This document shows, piece by piece, positions 17,440 to 28,056 of a DNA stretch of 64,000 nucleotides. The stretch is from Xanthomonas sp. DAR 80977 (lineage in GTDB: Bacteria > Pseudomonadota > Gammaproteobacteria > Xanthomonadales > Xanthomonadaceae). The notes under the pieces are model-generated. The model saw nothing but the letters and a program-made list of their open reading frames with translations, was not told where the DNA came from and made no database searches. The stretch lies in the NCBI RefSeq assembly GCF_041240605.1, contig NZ_CP162487.1, forward strand, positions 2,177,001-2,241,000, in the 5' to 3' direction. Each line of letters opens with the position of its first letter. The stretch's first letter is position 1. The translations under genes were made by a program, and so were the position numbers.

Positions 17440-18900
17440 ATGCTTCTGGCAGACCTGAGTAGCGCCACCTATACGACATCGTCCCCCCGCCTGCTGTCCA
17501 AATATGCAGCCGCTGCGGACATCCTGCTACGCGTTTCGGATCTGACGGTCATCGTCGCCGGTGCGCTGGTGACCCACCGCCTGCTGTTCTCCAGCTGGCT
17601 GCCGGAAGCGCCCTACCGGGTCGCGATCGGGACCACCTTGCTGTACGCGGTGATCTGCTTCGCGCTGTTCCCGCTGTACCGCAGCTGGCGCGGGCGCGGC
17701 CTGCTGCGCGAGATGATGGTGCTGAGCCTGGCCTGCGGCGGGGTGTTCGCGCTGTTCGCGGTGCATGCCTTCGTGGTCCAGTTCGGACAGCAGGTCTCGC
17801 GGCTGTGGATCGGCCTGTGGTTCGCCACCAGCCTGGCCACGTTGCTGGTCTCGCGCACCATGGTGCGCGGCGTGCTCAACCACCTGCGCTCGGAAGGCGT
17901 GGACGTGCAGCGCGTGGTGGTGGTCGGCCTGCGCCATCCGGTGGTCAAGATCCACAACTACCTGAGCCGCAATCCGTGGGTGGGCATGCAGCTGGTCGGC
18001 TATTTCAGCAGCGACTACGACCTGTCGGTGGCCGACCATCCGAAGAAGCTGCAGTGCCTGGGGGCGGGCACGCCGGAATCGCTGATCGACTACCTCAACA
18101 ACAACGAGGTCGAACAGGTGTGGATCTCGCTGCCGCTGGGCGAGCGCGACCACATCAAGCAGCTGCTGCAGCAGATGGACCGCTACCCGATCCAGGTCAG
18201 GCTGATCCCGGACCTGTTCGACTTCGGCATGCTCAACCAGTCCGGCGACCAGATCGGCAACGTGCCGGTGATCAACCTGCGCCAGGGCGGGGTGGACCGC
18301 AACACCTACTTCGTGGTGGCCAAGGCGCTGCAGGACAAGGTGGTCGCGTTGGCCGCGCTGGCGATGCTGTGGCCGGTGATGCTGGCGATCGCGGTGGGCG
18401 TGAAGCTGAGCTCGCCGGGTCCGGTGTTCTTCCGCCAGCGCCGCCACGGCCTGGGCGGGCGCGAGTTCTACATGTACAAGTTCCGCTCGATGCGCGTGCA
18501 GCAGGAGCCGAGCGACGTGGTGGTGCAGGCCAAGCGCGGCGACAGCCGGGTCACCCCGTTCGGCGCGTTCCTGCGCCGCAGCAGCCTGGACGAGCTGCCG
18601 CAGCTGTTCAACGTGCTCGGCGGCAGCATGTCGGTGGTGGGGCCGCGTCCGCATGCGGCGCAGCACAACACCCACTACGAAAAGCTGATCAACCACTACA
18701 TGCAGCGGCATTACGTCAAGCCGGGCATCACCGGCTGGGCCCAGGTCAACGGGTTCCGCGGCGAGACGCCCGAGCTGCGGACGATGAAGAAGCGCATCCA
18801 GTACGACCTGGACTACATCCGGCGTTGGTCGCTGTGGCTGGATACGCGGATCATCGTGCTCACCGCAGTGAAGGTGCTCGGGCAGAAGACCGCCTACTGA
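17440..18900 (+). CDS. gumD: Undecaprenyl-phosphate glucose phosphotransferase GumD
   Basis: 486 residues with four N-terminal membrane helices, a central Rossmann-like segment ([17 protein letters not shown]) and a fifth hydrophobic helix. The C-terminal bacterial sugar transferase domain has [37 protein letters not shown] and [19 protein letters not shown]. The enzyme transfers glucose-1-phosphate from UDP-glucose to undecaprenyl phosphate, the committing step of xanthan repeat-unit assembly at the inner membrane. It ends 121 bases before gumE and may start a second transcriptional segment after the gumC-gumD gap. Confidence 0.97.
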   Translation: MLLADLSSATYTTSSPRLLSKYAAAADILLRVSDLTVIVAGALVTHRLLFSSWLPEAPYRVAIGTTLLYAVICFALFPLYRSWRGRGLLREMMVLSLACGGVFALFAVHAFVVQFGQQVSRLWIGLWFATSLATLLVSRTMVRGVLNHLRSEGVDVQRVVVVGLRHPVVKIHNYLSRNPWVGMQLVGYFSSDYDLSVADHPKKLQCLGAGTPESLIDYLNNNEVEQVWISLPLGERDHIKQLLQQMDRYPIQVRLIPDLFDFGMLNQSGDQIGNVPVINLRQGGVDRNTYFVVAKALQDKVVALAALAMLWPVMLAIAVGVKLSSPGPVFFRQRRHGLGGREFYMYKFRSMRVQQEPSDVVVQAKRGDSRVTPFGAFLRRSSLDELPQLFNVLGGSMSVVGPRPHAAQHNTHYEKLINHYMQRHYVKPGITGWAQVNGFRGETPELRTMKKRIQYDLDYIRRWSLWLDTRIIVLTAVKVLGQKTAY

Positions 18901-19021
18901 TGCGCCCGATGTACCGTTATCGCGCCGACCGTCCCCACTGCCGGCGCCGCCCCGTCGTCGCCGCCGGCAGCGGGGACGGCGGCGGCCGGGGCGCGTGCCG
19001 CACTGCAGGCAGAGGTGGCGC

Positions 19022-20308
19022 GTGCTGACCGCGCCGGCGAGCGCGCCGGCGATGACGCTGCGCGAACAGCGCCACAACCTGCTGATCGAGCTGGTGCTGC
19101 TGGCCGCCATCGGCTACAACTTCGTGCTCGCGGTGGTCAACGCCAAGGTGTTCCGGGTCAGCCCGGCGATGACCTATGTCGCGGAGCTGGCGATCTACGG
19201 CGCCTGTTTCCTGATCGGCTTGTGGTCGCTGGACCGCAAGCGCACGGCGATGGTGTTCACCGGCATCGCCTTGCTGGCGCTGCTGATGCTGGTGCGGCTG
19301 TTCCTGGTCTGGTCGATCGATCCCAAGTTCTTCCGCGATGCGCTGATCCCGTTCGCCTTCCTGGTGCTGGGCGCGGCCTATACCGGCTCGCTGCCCAGGC
19401 TGTTCCTGCGCATGGCGCTGATCGTGTCGCTGGTGGCGGCGTTCGAACTGGCCCTGCCCAAGGTCTACGGCGACGTGGTCAACCCGAAGAGCTACTTCGT
19501 CAATGCGCGCGGCGCCAGCGCCTCCAGTTTCTGGAACCAGGACAGCAACCTGTTCGTCAGCGCGACCCGGCCCGGCGCGCGCAACTTCCTGCCGTCCTCC
19601 AACCTGCCGCGCGCCTCCTCGGTGTTCATCGAGCCGGTGACGATGGGCAACTTCATCATCTTCTTCACCGCGATCCTGCTGACCTTCTGGCGCTGGATGC
19701 GGCCGGTGGGCATCGCCGCATCGGTGGCGATGATCGGCTTCCTGATCGTGGCCTCGGACGGGCGCCTGGCGGCCGGCACCTGCGTGATGATGGTGGCGCT
19801 GACGCCGCTGCTGCTGCGCATGGACCAGCGCCTGGGTTTCCTGATCTTCTTCGGCGTGTTGCTGGGCGCGTGGCTGATGGTGTGGGCGTCCGGCATCCAG
19901 AGCTACGAGGACACCACCCTGGGGCGGGTGTTCTTCACCGTCTACTCGATCCGCAACATGACCGCCGAGGCGTGGCTGGGCCTGGATTTCGACACGCCGT
20001 ACAAGTATTTCGACAGCGGCATCGCCTACTTCATCTCCTCGCAGTCGGTGGTGCTGGTGCTGGCGTTCCTGCTCGCCTATTCGTTCGCGATGCTGATGCG
20101 CACGATCGAGGGCCAGCTGTTCAAGAACCTGCTGATCTTCGCCTTCGCGCTGAGTCTGCTGGTCTCCAACGGCTATTTCTCGATCAAGACCGCGGCGCTG
20201 TGGTGGTTCGTCTGCGGTTGCCTGTGGCAGATGGTGCCGCGGCGCGCGGCGGCGGATGCGTTGCCGCCGGCGACCGACACGCCGCCGCGTGCGGCGGTGG
20301 CGACATGA
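19022..20308 (+). CDS. gumE: Xanthan polymerase GumE (Wzy-like)
   Basis: 428 residues from a GTG at 19022, preceded by AGAGGTGG; an upstream ATG would add a tail with no match to the expected N-terminus. There are about eleven to twelve membrane helices with a large periplasmic loop (PKSYFVNARGASASSFWNQD onward). The pattern and position fit GumE, the polymerase that joins lipid-linked pentasaccharides on the periplasmic face. Sequence conservation is low in this family, so the call rests largely on order and length. It overlaps gumF by 4 bases. Confidence 0.9.
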   Translation: MLTAPASAPAMTLREQRHNLLIELVLLAAIGYNFVLAVVNAKVFRVSPAMTYVAELAIYGACFLIGLWSLDRKRTAMVFTGIALLALLMLVRLFLVWSIDPKFFRDALIPFAFLVLGAAYTGSLPRLFLRMALIVSLVAAFELALPKVYGDVVNPKSYFVNARGASASSFWNQDSNLFVSATRPGARNFLPSSNLPRASSVFIEPVTMGNFIIFFTAILLTFWRWMRPVGIAASVAMIGFLIVASDGRLAAGTCVMMVALTPLLLRMDQRLGFLIFFGVLLGAWLMVWASGIQSYEDTTLGRVFFTVYSIRNMTAEAWLGLDFDTPYKYFDSGIAYFISSQSVVLVLAFLLAYSFAMLMRTIEGQLFKNLLIFAFALSLLVSNGYFSIKTAALWWFVCGCLWQMVPRRAAADALPPATDTPPRAAVAT

Positions 20309-21402
20309 GCGCGCCCGCACAGCCGCTGCAGACGGTGCTGGCCGAGCAGCCCGCGCGCACCGGCGTGCGCGGCACGCGCGATGCGCGCATCGATGCGGCC
20401 AAGGCGCTGGCGATCCTGCTGGTGGTGTTCGGCCATGCCAAGGGCATTCCGCACGCCTACGTGATCCTCGCCTACAGCTTCCACGTGCCGATGTTCTTCC
20501 TGTTGTCCGGCTGGGTCGGGGAGGCGTTCGGCAAGCGGCCGCTGGGCGTGGCGACCTGGACCAAGCTGGCGCGCACCCTGCTGCTGCCGTACCTGGCGTT
20601 CTTCGTGGTCGCGTACGTCTACTGGATGCTGACCCGCAACATCGGTTCCAAGGCGCAGCTGTGGGGCGACCGGCCGTGGTGGGAGCCGCTGCTGGGCCTG
20701 GTCAGCGGCATCGGACCCAAGCTCTACGTGATGCCGGCGCTGTGGTTCCTGCCGGCGCTGTTCGTGACCACGTTGACCTATCTGTACCTGCGCCGGCGCC
20801 TGTCGCTGGAGCTGCTGGCGGCGCTGTCGCTGCTGCTGGCCTGGGCCTGGGCGATCTGGTTCCCGACCCAGGATTACCGGCTTCCGTTTGCGCTGGATGT
20901 ACTACCGGTGTCGTTGTGCTTCTTCGCGATCGGCGCGGCCGCGGCCAAGCGCAGCGCCGTTCTTCCCGGCAGCCGCGCGGGCAATGCGCTGGCGGCGGTG
21001 CTGCTCGGCGCGGCGTGGTTCGCGATCGCCTGGAACAACGGCCGCGTGGATGTGAACATGATGAAGTTCGGCCATTCGCCGCTCGGCTTCCTCGCCGCCA
21101 GCCTGCTCGGCAGCGCGATGGCGCTGTGCGCGGCGCGGCTGGTGCAGGAGTGGGCATGGGTGCAGTGGATCGGACGCAACACCTTGCTGATCCTGTGCAC
21201 GCATACGCTGCTGTTCTCGGTCATGGCCGGCGTGGCCAGCCGCACCGGCCTGGTCCGCGGCGATGCCTGGGGGCCGGCCTGGGCGGTGTCGGTGAGCGTG
21301 TTCGCGGTCCTCGCCAGCGTGCCGATGCGTGCGGTGATCGTGCGCGTGGCGCCGTGGATGATCGGGTTGCGGCGCGAGCCGGCAAGACAGGAGGCGAGCT
21401 GA
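20305..21402 (+). CDS. gumF: Xanthan acetyltransferase GumF (only one copy present)
   Basis: 365 residues, about ten membrane helices, acyltransferase-3 family. The motif DARIDAAKALAILLVVFGHAKGIP followed by YSFHVPMFFLLSGWV carries the conserved His and the Arg/Lys-Asp region. GumF acetylates the internal mannose and GumG the external mannose in reference strains. Here a single gene sits in the gumF slot and the next gene is gumH, so gumG is missing. The two are homologous, so the acceptor mannose of this one cannot be settled by eye. Confidence 0.88.
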   Translation: MSAPAQPLQTVLAEQPARTGVRGTRDARIDAAKALAILLVVFGHAKGIPHAYVILAYSFHVPMFFLLSGWVGEAFGKRPLGVATWTKLARTLLLPYLAFFVVAYVYWMLTRNIGSKAQLWGDRPWWEPLLGLVSGIGPKLYVMPALWFLPALFVTTLTYLYLRRRLSLELLAALSLLLAWAWAIWFPTQDYRLPFALDVLPVSLCFFAIGAAAAKRSAVLPGSRAGNALAAVLLGAAWFAIAWNNGRVDVNMMKFGHSPLGFLAASLLGSAMALCAARLVQEWAWVQWIGRNTLLILCTHTLLFSVMAGVASRTGLVRGDAWGPAWAVSVSVFAVLASVPMRAVIVRVAPWMIGLRREPARQEAS

Positions 21403-21445
21403 TGGCGCGATCGCAATGCTGCATGTGGTCCCGCGGGAGCGCGCA

Positions 21446-22579
21446 ATGAAGGTGGTGCATGTGGTGCGCCAGTTCCATCCGTCGGTGGGCGGGATGGAGG
21501 AGGTCGTGCTGAACATCGCGCGGCGGCATCTGCAGCAGGGTCGCGACCAGGTCGAGGTGGTGACCCTGGACCGGGTCTTCACCCGGCCGCAGGAGCGGCT
21601 CGCGCAGCGCGATACCTACCAGGGCGTGCCGATCGTGCGCGTGCCGTTCCGCGGTTCCTCGCGCTATCCGCTGGCGCCGAAGGTGCTGGCCGCGCTGCGC
21701 GGCGCCGATCTGGTGCACGTGCACGGCATCGATTTCTTCTACGACTTCCTGGCCTTGACCCGCGCAGTGCATGGCACGCCGATGATCGTCTCCACCCATG
21801 GCGGTTTCTTCCACACCACCTACGCGTCGCGGCTGAAGATGCTGTGGTTCAAGACGCTGACCCGGGCCTCGGCCTGGGCCTATGCGCGGGTCGTGGCGAC
21901 CAGCGAGAACGATGGCGAGGTGTTCTCCGCGGTGGTCGCGCCGCAGCGGCTGCGGGTGATCGAGAACGGCGTGGACGTGGGCAAGTTCGCCGGGCAGGGC
22001 AGCGCGACGCCGGGGCGCACGCTGATCTATTTCGGGCGCTGGTCGGTCAACAAGGGCCTGCTGGAGACGCTGGACCTGCTGCGCGCGCTGGCTACGCAGG
22101 ATCCGGCATGGCGGCTGATCGTGGCCGGGCGCGAATACGACTTCAGCCAGGCCGACCTGCTGCAGGCGATCGCCGAACGCGGCCTGCAGGAGCGCGTGCA
22201 GCTGCACGTGGCGCCGTCGCAGGAGGAATTGGCGCAGCTGCTCGGCAGCGCGCAGTACTTCGTGTGCCTGTCGCGGCACGAGGGCTTCGGCTTGGCCGCG
22301 GTCGAGGCGATGAGCGCCGGCCTGCTGCCGGTGCTGAGCGATATTCCGCCGTTCGCGCGGCTGGTGCGCGAATCGGCGCAAGGGGTGCTGGTGGAGGCGG
22401 CCGATCCGCAGCGCGCCGCCGACGCGGTGCAGGCCTACGCGGCGGCCACCGATGCGTCGTTCGCCGCGCAACGGCAGGCGGCGATGGCCTATGCGCAGCG
22501 CTACGACTGGGAGCATGTGGTCGGCGCCTATCTGGACGAATACCGCGCCGCACTGGGCACCGCGGAGGACGCGCGATGA
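21446..22579 (+). CDS. gumH: Alpha-mannosyltransferase GumH (GT4)
   Basis: 377 residues from ATG at 21446, chosen because MKVVHVVRQFHPSVGGMEE is the normal GT4 N-terminus. The GT-B fold shows IENGVDVGKF and YFGRWSVNKGLLE, and the catalytic EX7E motif is in HEGFGLAAVEAMSAG. It transfers mannose from GDP-mannose to cellobiosyl-PP-undecaprenol, the third sugar of the xanthan unit, at the cytoplasmic membrane face. Only 43 bases separate it from gumF, leaving no room for gumG. It overlaps gumI by 4 bases. Confidence 0.96.
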   Translation: MKVVHVVRQFHPSVGGMEEVVLNIARRHLQQGRDQVEVVTLDRVFTRPQERLAQRDTYQGVPIVRVPFRGSSRYPLAPKVLAALRGADLVHVHGIDFFYDFLALTRAVHGTPMIVSTHGGFFHTTYASRLKMLWFKTLTRASAWAYARVVATSENDGEVFSAVVAPQRLRVIENGVDVGKFAGQGSATPGRTLIYFGRWSVNKGLLETLDLLRALATQDPAWRLIVAGREYDFSQADLLQAIAERGLQERVQLHVAPSQEELAQLLGSAQYFVCLSRHEGFGLAAVEAMSAGLLPVLSDIPPFARLVRESAQGVLVEAADPQRAADAVQAYAAATDASFAAQRQAAMAYAQRYDWEHVVGAYLDEYRAALGTAEDAR

Positions 22580-23625
22580 GCGGCGAACCGCGTTGCAGCG
22601 GCGATGAGCGCGTGCCCGGCCCGCCGATCACCGTGCTGCTGTCGACCGAACGGCCGACCGCGACCACCAATCCGTACCTGACCCAGCTGTATGCGGCATT
22701 GCCGCAGCAGGTGCAATTGCGCTTCTTCTCGATGCGCGCGGCGCTGCTGTCGCGCTACGACGTGCTGCACGTGCACTGGCCGGAATACATGATGCGGCAC
22801 CGCACCGGCCTGGGCACGCTGGCCAAGCAGGCGTGCATGGCGCTGCTGCTGCTGCGGCTGAAGCTGAGCGGCGTGCCGCTGGTGCGCACGCTGCACAACG
22901 TGGCCCCGCACGAGGACAAGGGCTGGCGCGAGCGCCTGCTGCTGCGCTGGACCGACCGCCTGACCGCGCGCTGGATCCGCATCAACGCCACCACCCCCGA
23001 GCGCGCGCCGGCCACCGACACCATCCTGCACGGCCACTACCGCGACTGGTACGCGGCGATGCCGCAACCGTCGCGGGTGCCGGGACGCCTGCTGCATTTC
23101 GGCCTGCTGCGCCCGTACAAGGGCGTGGAGACCCTGGTCGCGACGCTGCAGGCCTTGCCCGACCCGGCAGTGAGCCTGCGCATCGCCGGCAATCCGGTCA
23201 ATGCGCAGATCCGCGCCGTGGTCGAGCAGGCCTGCGCCGCCGATCCGCGGATCAGCGCGCGCCTGCAGTACGTGGAAGACGAGGTGCTGGCGCGCGAGGT
23301 CGGCGAGGCCGAGCTGGTTGTGCTGCCATACCGGCAGATGCACAACTCCGGCACGCTGCTGCTGGCCCTGTCGCTGGCGCGGCCGGTGCTGGCGCCGTGG
23401 AGCGCGTCCAATGCGGCGATCGCCGAGGAAGTCGGTCCGCAGTGGGTGCTGCTGTACCAGGGCGAGCTGGATGCGGCGCAGCTGGCGGACGCCCTGGCGC
23501 AGGCGCAGCGCCTGCCCGCCGACGCGATGCCGGACCTGTCGCGGCGCGACTGGAGCGCGATCGGCGTGCAGCATTACCGCAGCTATCTGGATGCGCGCGG
23601 CGTGCGCAGCGAGGCGCAGGCATGA
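22576..23625 (+). CDS. gumI: Beta-mannosyltransferase GumI (GT94)
   Basis: 349 residues, the same length as the X. campestris protein. It begins with a short variable tail, then VLLSTERPTATTNPYLTQLYAALP. A GT-B-like arrangement is visible, with VLHVHWPEYM and TLHNVAPHEDKGW in the first half and LLHFGLLRPYKGVETLV and LPYRQMHNSGTLLLALSLARPVL in the second. It adds the terminal beta-mannose to the glucuronic acid, completing the pentasaccharide. It overlaps both gumH and gumJ by 4 bases, so translation of the three is coupled. Confidence 0.94.
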   Translation: MSGEPRCSGDERVPGPPITVLLSTERPTATTNPYLTQLYAALPQQVQLRFFSMRAALLSRYDVLHVHWPEYMMRHRTGLGTLAKQACMALLLLRLKLSGVPLVRTLHNVAPHEDKGWRERLLLRWTDRLTARWIRINATTPERAPATDTILHGHYRDWYAAMPQPSRVPGRLLHFGLLRPYKGVETLVATLQALPDPAVSLRIAGNPVNAQIRAVVEQACAADPRISARLQYVEDEVLAREVGEAELVVLPYRQMHNSGTLLLALSLARPVLAPWSASNAAIAEEVGPQWVLLYQGELDAAQLADALAQAQRLPADAMPDLSRRDWSAIGVQHYRSYLDARGVRSEAQA

Positions 23626-25127
23626 GCGCGGCCGAATCGCCACGTCCGGCGGCGCCGCCGGAGCGCAGCCTGGGCGCGCGCGCGGCCGGCGGCGCGGCGG
23701 TGACCATGGCCGGGCAGCTGGCCAAGATGGTGGTGCAGTTCGGCGGCATCGTGCTGCTGGCGCGCCTGCTGACGCCCTACGACTACGGCCTGATGGCGAT
23801 GGTCACCGCGATCGTCGGCATGGCCGAGATCCTGCGCGACTTCGGCCTGTCCTCGGCCGCGATCCAGGCCAAGCACGTCAGCCGCGAGCAGCGCGACAAC
23901 CTGTTCTGGATCAACAGCGGCATCGGCCTGGTGCTGGCGGTCGTGGTGTTCCTGTTTTCGTCGTGGATCGCGCACTTCTATCGCGAGCCGGCGCTGCTGG
24001 GCATTTCGCAGGCGCTGGCGGTGACCTTCCTGCTCAACGGCATGACCACCCAGTACCGCGCGCATCTCAGCCGCGGGCTGCGCTTCGGCCAGGTGTCGCT
24101 GAGCGATGTCGGCGCGCAGGTACTGGGCCTGGTCGCCGGCGTCGGCGTGGCCCTGGCCGGTTACGGCTACTGGGCGCTGGTCTGGCAACAGGTGGTGCAG
24201 GCGCTGGTCAACCTGGCGATCGCCGGTGCCTGCGCGCGCTGGCTGCCGCGCGGCTACCGCCGCGACGCGCCGATGCGCGCGTTCCTGAGCTTCGGCTGGA
24301 ACCTGATGGCCGCGCAGCTGCTCGGCTACGCCAGCCGCAACGTCGGCCAGGTGATCATCGGCCACCGCATCGGCGCCGAGGCGCTGGGCCTGTACAACCG
24401 CGCATTCCAGCTGCTGATGATGCCGCTGAACCAGATCAATGCCCCGGCCACCTCGGTGGCGCTGCCGGTGCTGTCGCAGCTGCAGGACGACCCGCCGCGC
24501 TTCGGCAGCTTCCTGCTGCGCGGGCAGACGGTGATGGTGCACCTGATCGTGGCGCTGTTCTCCTTCGCCTGCGCGCTGGCGCTGCCGCTGATCGTGCTGG
24601 TGCTCGGCGAACAATGGCGCCCGGCGGTGCCGCTGTTCCAGGTGCTGACCCTCGGCGGCATCTTCCAGACCGCGTCCTACGCCACCTACTGGGTGTTCCT
24701 GGCGCACGGCCTGATGCGCCAGCAGCTGGTGTACTCGGTGGTCGGGCGGGTGATGCTGATCGCCTGCATCTTCGCCGGCTCGGTGTGGGGCGTGATGGGC
24801 GTGACCGTCGGCTATACGCTCGGCCTGCTGGTGATGTGGCCGCTGTCGGTGATCTGGATCGCCAAGGTGGCGCCGCAGGTGCCGGCCATGGAGTTGTTCA
24901 ACAACGGCCTGCGCGCGATCCTCGGCTACGGCGCGGCCGGCGTGGCGGCGTACTTCGCCGCGCAGCAGTGGGGCGGCGGTTCGCTGTGGCAGCAGCTGGC
25001 GGTGGGCGCCGTGGCCATGGCGCTGGGCTGCGTGCTGGTGTTCGCGCTGTGGCCGGCGTTCCGCCGCGACGTGATGGCGATCCTCAACATGCGCACGCTG
25101 CTGCGCGATGCCAGGGCCAAGCGATGA
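23622..25127 (+). CDS. gumJ: Xanthan repeat-unit flippase GumJ (Wzx-like)
   Basis: 501 residues with about twelve to fourteen membrane helices, polysaccharide-synthesis/MATE superfamily. The N-terminal amphipathic signature [20 protein letters not shown] and [16 protein letters not shown] is typical of Wzx-type flippases. It moves the completed lipid-linked pentasaccharide from cytoplasmic to periplasmic face for GumE. It starts inside the gumI stop and is followed by gumK after 52 bases with a separate strong ribosome-binding site. Confidence 0.95.
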   Translation: MSAAESPRPAAPPERSLGARAAGGAAVTMAGQLAKMVVQFGGIVLLARLLTPYDYGLMAMVTAIVGMAEILRDFGLSSAAIQAKHVSREQRDNLFWINSGIGLVLAVVVFLFSSWIAHFYREPALLGISQALAVTFLLNGMTTQYRAHLSRGLRFGQVSLSDVGAQVLGLVAGVGVALAGYGYWALVWQQVVQALVNLAIAGACARWLPRGYRRDAPMRAFLSFGWNLMAAQLLGYASRNVGQVIIGHRIGAEALGLYNRAFQLLMMPLNQINAPATSVALPVLSQLQDDPPRFGSFLLRGQTVMVHLIVALFSFACALALPLIVLVLGEQWRPAVPLFQVLTLGGIFQTASYATYWVFLAHGLMRQQLVYSVVGRVMLIACIFAGSVWGVMGVTVGYTLGLLVMWPLSVIWIAKVAPQVPAMELFNNGLRAILGYGAAGVAAYFAAQQWGGGSLWQQLAVGAVAMALGCVLVFALWPAFRRDVMAILNMRTLLRDARAKR

Positions 25128-25179
25128 CCCGCGAGCAGGCGATCTTTCCCGAACACCCTTACCGCAAAGGAGCGATGGC

Positions 25180-26367
25180 ATGAGCGATTCTTCCGCATCG
25201 GCGACGCTCGCCGCGGCACCGGCCGCGGCCATTGCCGGCCGCCCGCCGTGCTACCTGGTGCTGTCGGCGCACGACTACCGCACGCCGCGCCGCGCCAACA
25301 TCCACTTCATCGCCGACGAGCTGGCCAAGCGCGGCACCACACGCTTCTTCTCGCTGCGCTACAGCCTGCTGTCGCGGATGAAGGGCGACCTGCGGCTGCC
25401 GCTGGACGCCACCGCCAATACCGTGGTCACCCACAACGGCGTGGACTGCTACCTGTGGCGCGCGCCGCTGCATCCGTTCAACACCCGGCGGCGCTGGCTG
25501 CGGCCGCTGGAAGACCTGATGTTCAAGCTGTACGCGGCCAAGCCGCCGGCCACGCTGCTGCGCTGGATGCAGGAAGCGGACGTGATCGTGTTCGAAAGCG
25601 GCATCGCGGTGGCCTTCATCGAGCTGGCGGCGCGGATCAACCCGACCGCGCGCAAGGTCTACCGCGCCTCCGACGGCCTGAGCACGATCAACGTCGCCGA
25701 TTTCATCGAACGCGAGTTCGAGCGCGTGGCGCCGAGCCTGGACGTGATCGCGCTGGTGTCGCCGGCGATGGCCGAGGAGATTTCCAGCCGCCACAACGTG
25801 TTCCACGTCGGCCATGGCGTGGACCACAACCTGGACACGCTCGGCGATCCTTCGCCGTACGGGGAGGGCATCCATGCGGTGGCGGTCGGCTCGATGCTGT
25901 TCGATCCCGAATTTTTCGTCGCCGCCAGCCGCGCCTTCCCGCAGGTCACCTTCCACGTCATCGGCTCGGGCATGGGCCGCGCGCCGGGCTACGGCGACAA
26001 CGTCGTGGTGTACGGGGAGATGAAGCATGCCGAGACCATCGGCTACATCAAGCACGCGCGCTTCGGCATCGCCCCGTATGCCTCCGAACAGGTGCCGGTG
26101 TATCTGGCCGACAGCTCGATGAAGCTGCTGCAATACGATTTCTTCGGCCTGCCGGCGGTGTGCCCGAACGCGGTGGTCGGCAGCTATCAGTCGCGCTTCG
26201 GCTATACCCCGGGCGACGAGGCCTCGATCGTGGCGGCGATCGAAAAGGCGCTGCAGGCGCCGCACGTGCGCCACCGCCAATGCCTGAGCTGGTCGGAGAC
26301 CACCGACCGCGTCCTGGATCCGTCGGCCTATCCGGAGACGCGGCTCTTCGCCGGCGACGCCGCCTGA
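25180..26367 (+). CDS. gumK: Glucuronosyltransferase GumK (GT70)
   Basis: 395 residues from ATG at 25180, preceded by AAAGGAG. A competing ATG at 25175 gives only a two-codon frame that overlaps this start. The GT-B glucuronosyltransferase signatures are clear: [22 protein letters not shown], the catalytic-aspartate segment [15 protein letters not shown], and [24 protein letters not shown]. It adds glucuronic acid from UDP-GlcA to the lipid-linked trisaccharide as a membrane-associated enzyme. A 53-base gap precedes gumL. Confidence 0.97.
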   Translation: MSDSSASATLAAAPAAAIAGRPPCYLVLSAHDYRTPRRANIHFIADELAKRGTTRFFSLRYSLLSRMKGDLRLPLDATANTVVTHNGVDCYLWRAPLHPFNTRRRWLRPLEDLMFKLYAAKPPATLLRWMQEADVIVFESGIAVAFIELAARINPTARKVYRASDGLSTINVADFIEREFERVAPSLDVIALVSPAMAEEISSRHNVFHVGHGVDHNLDTLGDPSPYGEGIHAVAVGSMLFDPEFFVAASRAFPQVTFHVIGSGMGRAPGYGDNVVVYGEMKHAETIGYIKHARFGIAPYASEQVPVYLADSSMKLLQYDFFGLPAVCPNAVVGSYQSRFGYTPGDEASIVAAIEKALQAPHVRHRQCLSWSETTDRVLDPSAYPETRLFAGDAA

Positions 26368-26420
26368 CACAGGCGCATCGCCATCGAGCGCCAAGCGCGC
26401 ACCAAAAGGAGGGTTTTGCA

Positions 26421-27212
26421 TTGTCCGCACTGCAAAAATGGATCGATTACGAAGAACGCCGCGCGCTGTTCTGGTGGAAGCCGAAGAACGGCGAGATCAA
26501 CGTCGGCGATCACCTGTCCAAGATCATCGTGTCCAACGTGCTGGCGCAGCGCGACCGCACCCTGCTGGACAAGCGCGACAAGCGCAAGCGCCTGATCGCG
26601 ATCGGCTCGGTGCTGCATTTCGCCAGCGACGGCGACACGGTGTGGGGCAGCGGCATCAACGGCAAGATCCCGGCCGACCGGCATACCTTCCGCACGCTCG
26701 ACGTGCGCGCCGTGCGCGGTCCCAAGACCCGCGCGTTCCTGCGCGAACGCGGGCTGCAGGTGCCGGAAATCTACGGCGACCCGGGACTGCTGATGCCGCT
26801 GTTCTTCCCGCGCGAGGCGCTGGCGCCGCCGGCCACGCGGCAGCCGTTCCTGATCGTGCCGCACTTCAACGAGCCGTCGGACAAATACGCCGGCTACAAG
26901 GACCAGCTGGTGCTGCCGAACCGGCAGCCGGCCGGATTCGTGCGGCAATTGCTGGGCGCGGAACTGGTGGTGTCCAGTTCCCTGCACGGCCTGATCCTGG
27001 CCGAAGCCTACGGGGTGCCGTCGGTGTACCTGGACTGGGGCAACGGCGAGGACCCGTTCAAGTACGACGACTACTACCACGGCACCGGACGCATGCAGTG
27101 GCACGCCGGCCACAGCGTGGAGGAGTGCCTGGCCCTGGGCGGCAACGCCCCATTCGATCTGAACGCGGTGCAGCGCGGTCTGTTGGACAGTTTCCCCCAT
27201 GACCTCTGGTGA
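26421..27212 (+). CDS. gumL: Ketal-pyruvate transferase GumL, TTG start
   Basis: 263 residues when started at TTG 26421, which has a perfect AGGAGG nine bases upstream; the first in-frame ATG is much further in and would remove the conserved N-terminus. Polysaccharide pyruvyl transferase features are INVGDHLSKIIVSNVL near the start and VSSSLHGLILAEAYGVPSVYLD near the end. It transfers pyruvate from phosphoenolpyruvate onto the terminal mannose. It overlaps gumM by 14 bases. Its presence means pyruvylation should be retained even though gumG is missing. Confidence 0.95.
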   Translation: MSALQKWIDYEERRALFWWKPKNGEINVGDHLSKIIVSNVLAQRDRTLLDKRDKRKRLIAIGSVLHFASDGDTVWGSGINGKIPADRHTFRTLDVRAVRGPKTRAFLRERGLQVPEIYGDPGLLMPLFFPREALAPPATRQPFLIVPHFNEPSDKYAGYKDQLVLPNRQPAGFVRQLLGAELVVSSSLHGLILAEAYGVPSVYLDWGNGEDPFKYDDYYHGTGRMQWHAGHSVEECLALGGNAPFDLNAVQRGLLDSFPHDLW

Positions 27213-27960
27213 CCCGCGCGCCGAACCCCAGGAGGCGATGGCGCTGGGCGGCTATCGGATCCTGCGCACCACCGAAGCGGCGTTCGCGCATGCGCTGTTC
27301 CAGGCGCAGGCGCGGGGCGAGCAGCGCCAGGTGTTCTTCGCCAACACCAACTTCGTGGTGCAGTGCCAGGCGTTGCGCGAGCGCCTGCAGGCGCCGGGCG
27401 TGCGCATCGTAAACGACGGCATCGGCATGGACCTGGGCGCGTTGCTGGTGCACCGCCGCCGCTTCGCCGGCAACCTCAACGGCACCGACCTGATCCCGTA
27501 CCTGTGCCGGCACAGCCGGCGGCCGCTGCGCTTCTTCCTGCTCGGTGGGCGTCCGGGCGTGGCCCAGGCCGCCGCGCAGACGCTGCGGCAGAGCCTGGGC
27601 CAGACCGTGGTCGGCACCTGCGACGGCTATGCCGAGTTCGCCGCCGCCGGCGCGGCGCTGACCGAGCGCATCAACGCCAGCGGCGCCGACGTGGTGCTAG
27701 TGGCGTTCGGCAATCCGCTGCAGGAAACCTGGATCCTCGACCATGCCGCGCAGCTGCGCGCGCCCCTGCTGTTCGGGGTCGGCGCGCTGCTGGATTTCCT
27801 GTCCGGCAATGCGCAGCGTGCGCCGGGCTGGGTGCGCCGCCTGCACATGGAATGGATGTACCGCCTGCTGCGCGAACCGCGGCGCCTGCTCAAGCGCTAC
27901 AGCTGGGACCTGCTGGTGTTCTTCGGCGTGTGCCTGCGCAACGGCCGGCGCCTCGGCTAG
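27199..27960 (+). CDS. gumM: Beta-1,4-glucosyltransferase GumM (GT26)
   Basis: 253 residues, WecG/TagA/CpsF family. Motifs are FFANTNFVVQC, VNDGIGMDLGALLVHRRRF with the catalytic Asp region, LNGTDLIPYLC and ADVVLVAFGNPLQETWI. It adds the second glucose to Glc-PP-undecaprenol, making the cellobiose backbone unit. It is a peripheral membrane protein with a basic C-terminal helix (LLREPRRLLKRYSW). It starts within gumL and ends the compact biosynthetic run; a 96-base gap follows. Confidence 0.96.
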   Translation: MTSGDPRAEPQEAMALGGYRILRTTEAAFAHALFQAQARGEQRQVFFANTNFVVQCQALRERLQAPGVRIVNDGIGMDLGALLVHRRRFAGNLNGTDLIPYLCRHSRRPLRFFLLGGRPGVAQAAAQTLRQSLGQTVVGTCDGYAEFAAAGAALTERINASGADVVLVAFGNPLQETWILDHAAQLRAPLLFGVGALLDFLSGNAQRAPGWVRRLHMEWMYRLLREPRRLLKRYSWDLLVFFGVCLRNGRRLG

Positions 27961-28056
27961 GACGTGCCGGCGGCCGGCCGCGACCCGCCGACAGACGGTG
28001 CGGCGGACGCCGCCGGTGGTCTAGCCCAAGCCCGGCGACAGGCCCTAAACTGGGCC

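Noticed and set aside
21403..21445. A gumG remnant between gumF and gumH
   Set aside because: Only 43 bases with no similarity to an acyltransferase. The short upstream ATG in frame with gumH gives a tail not found in GT4 enzymes.
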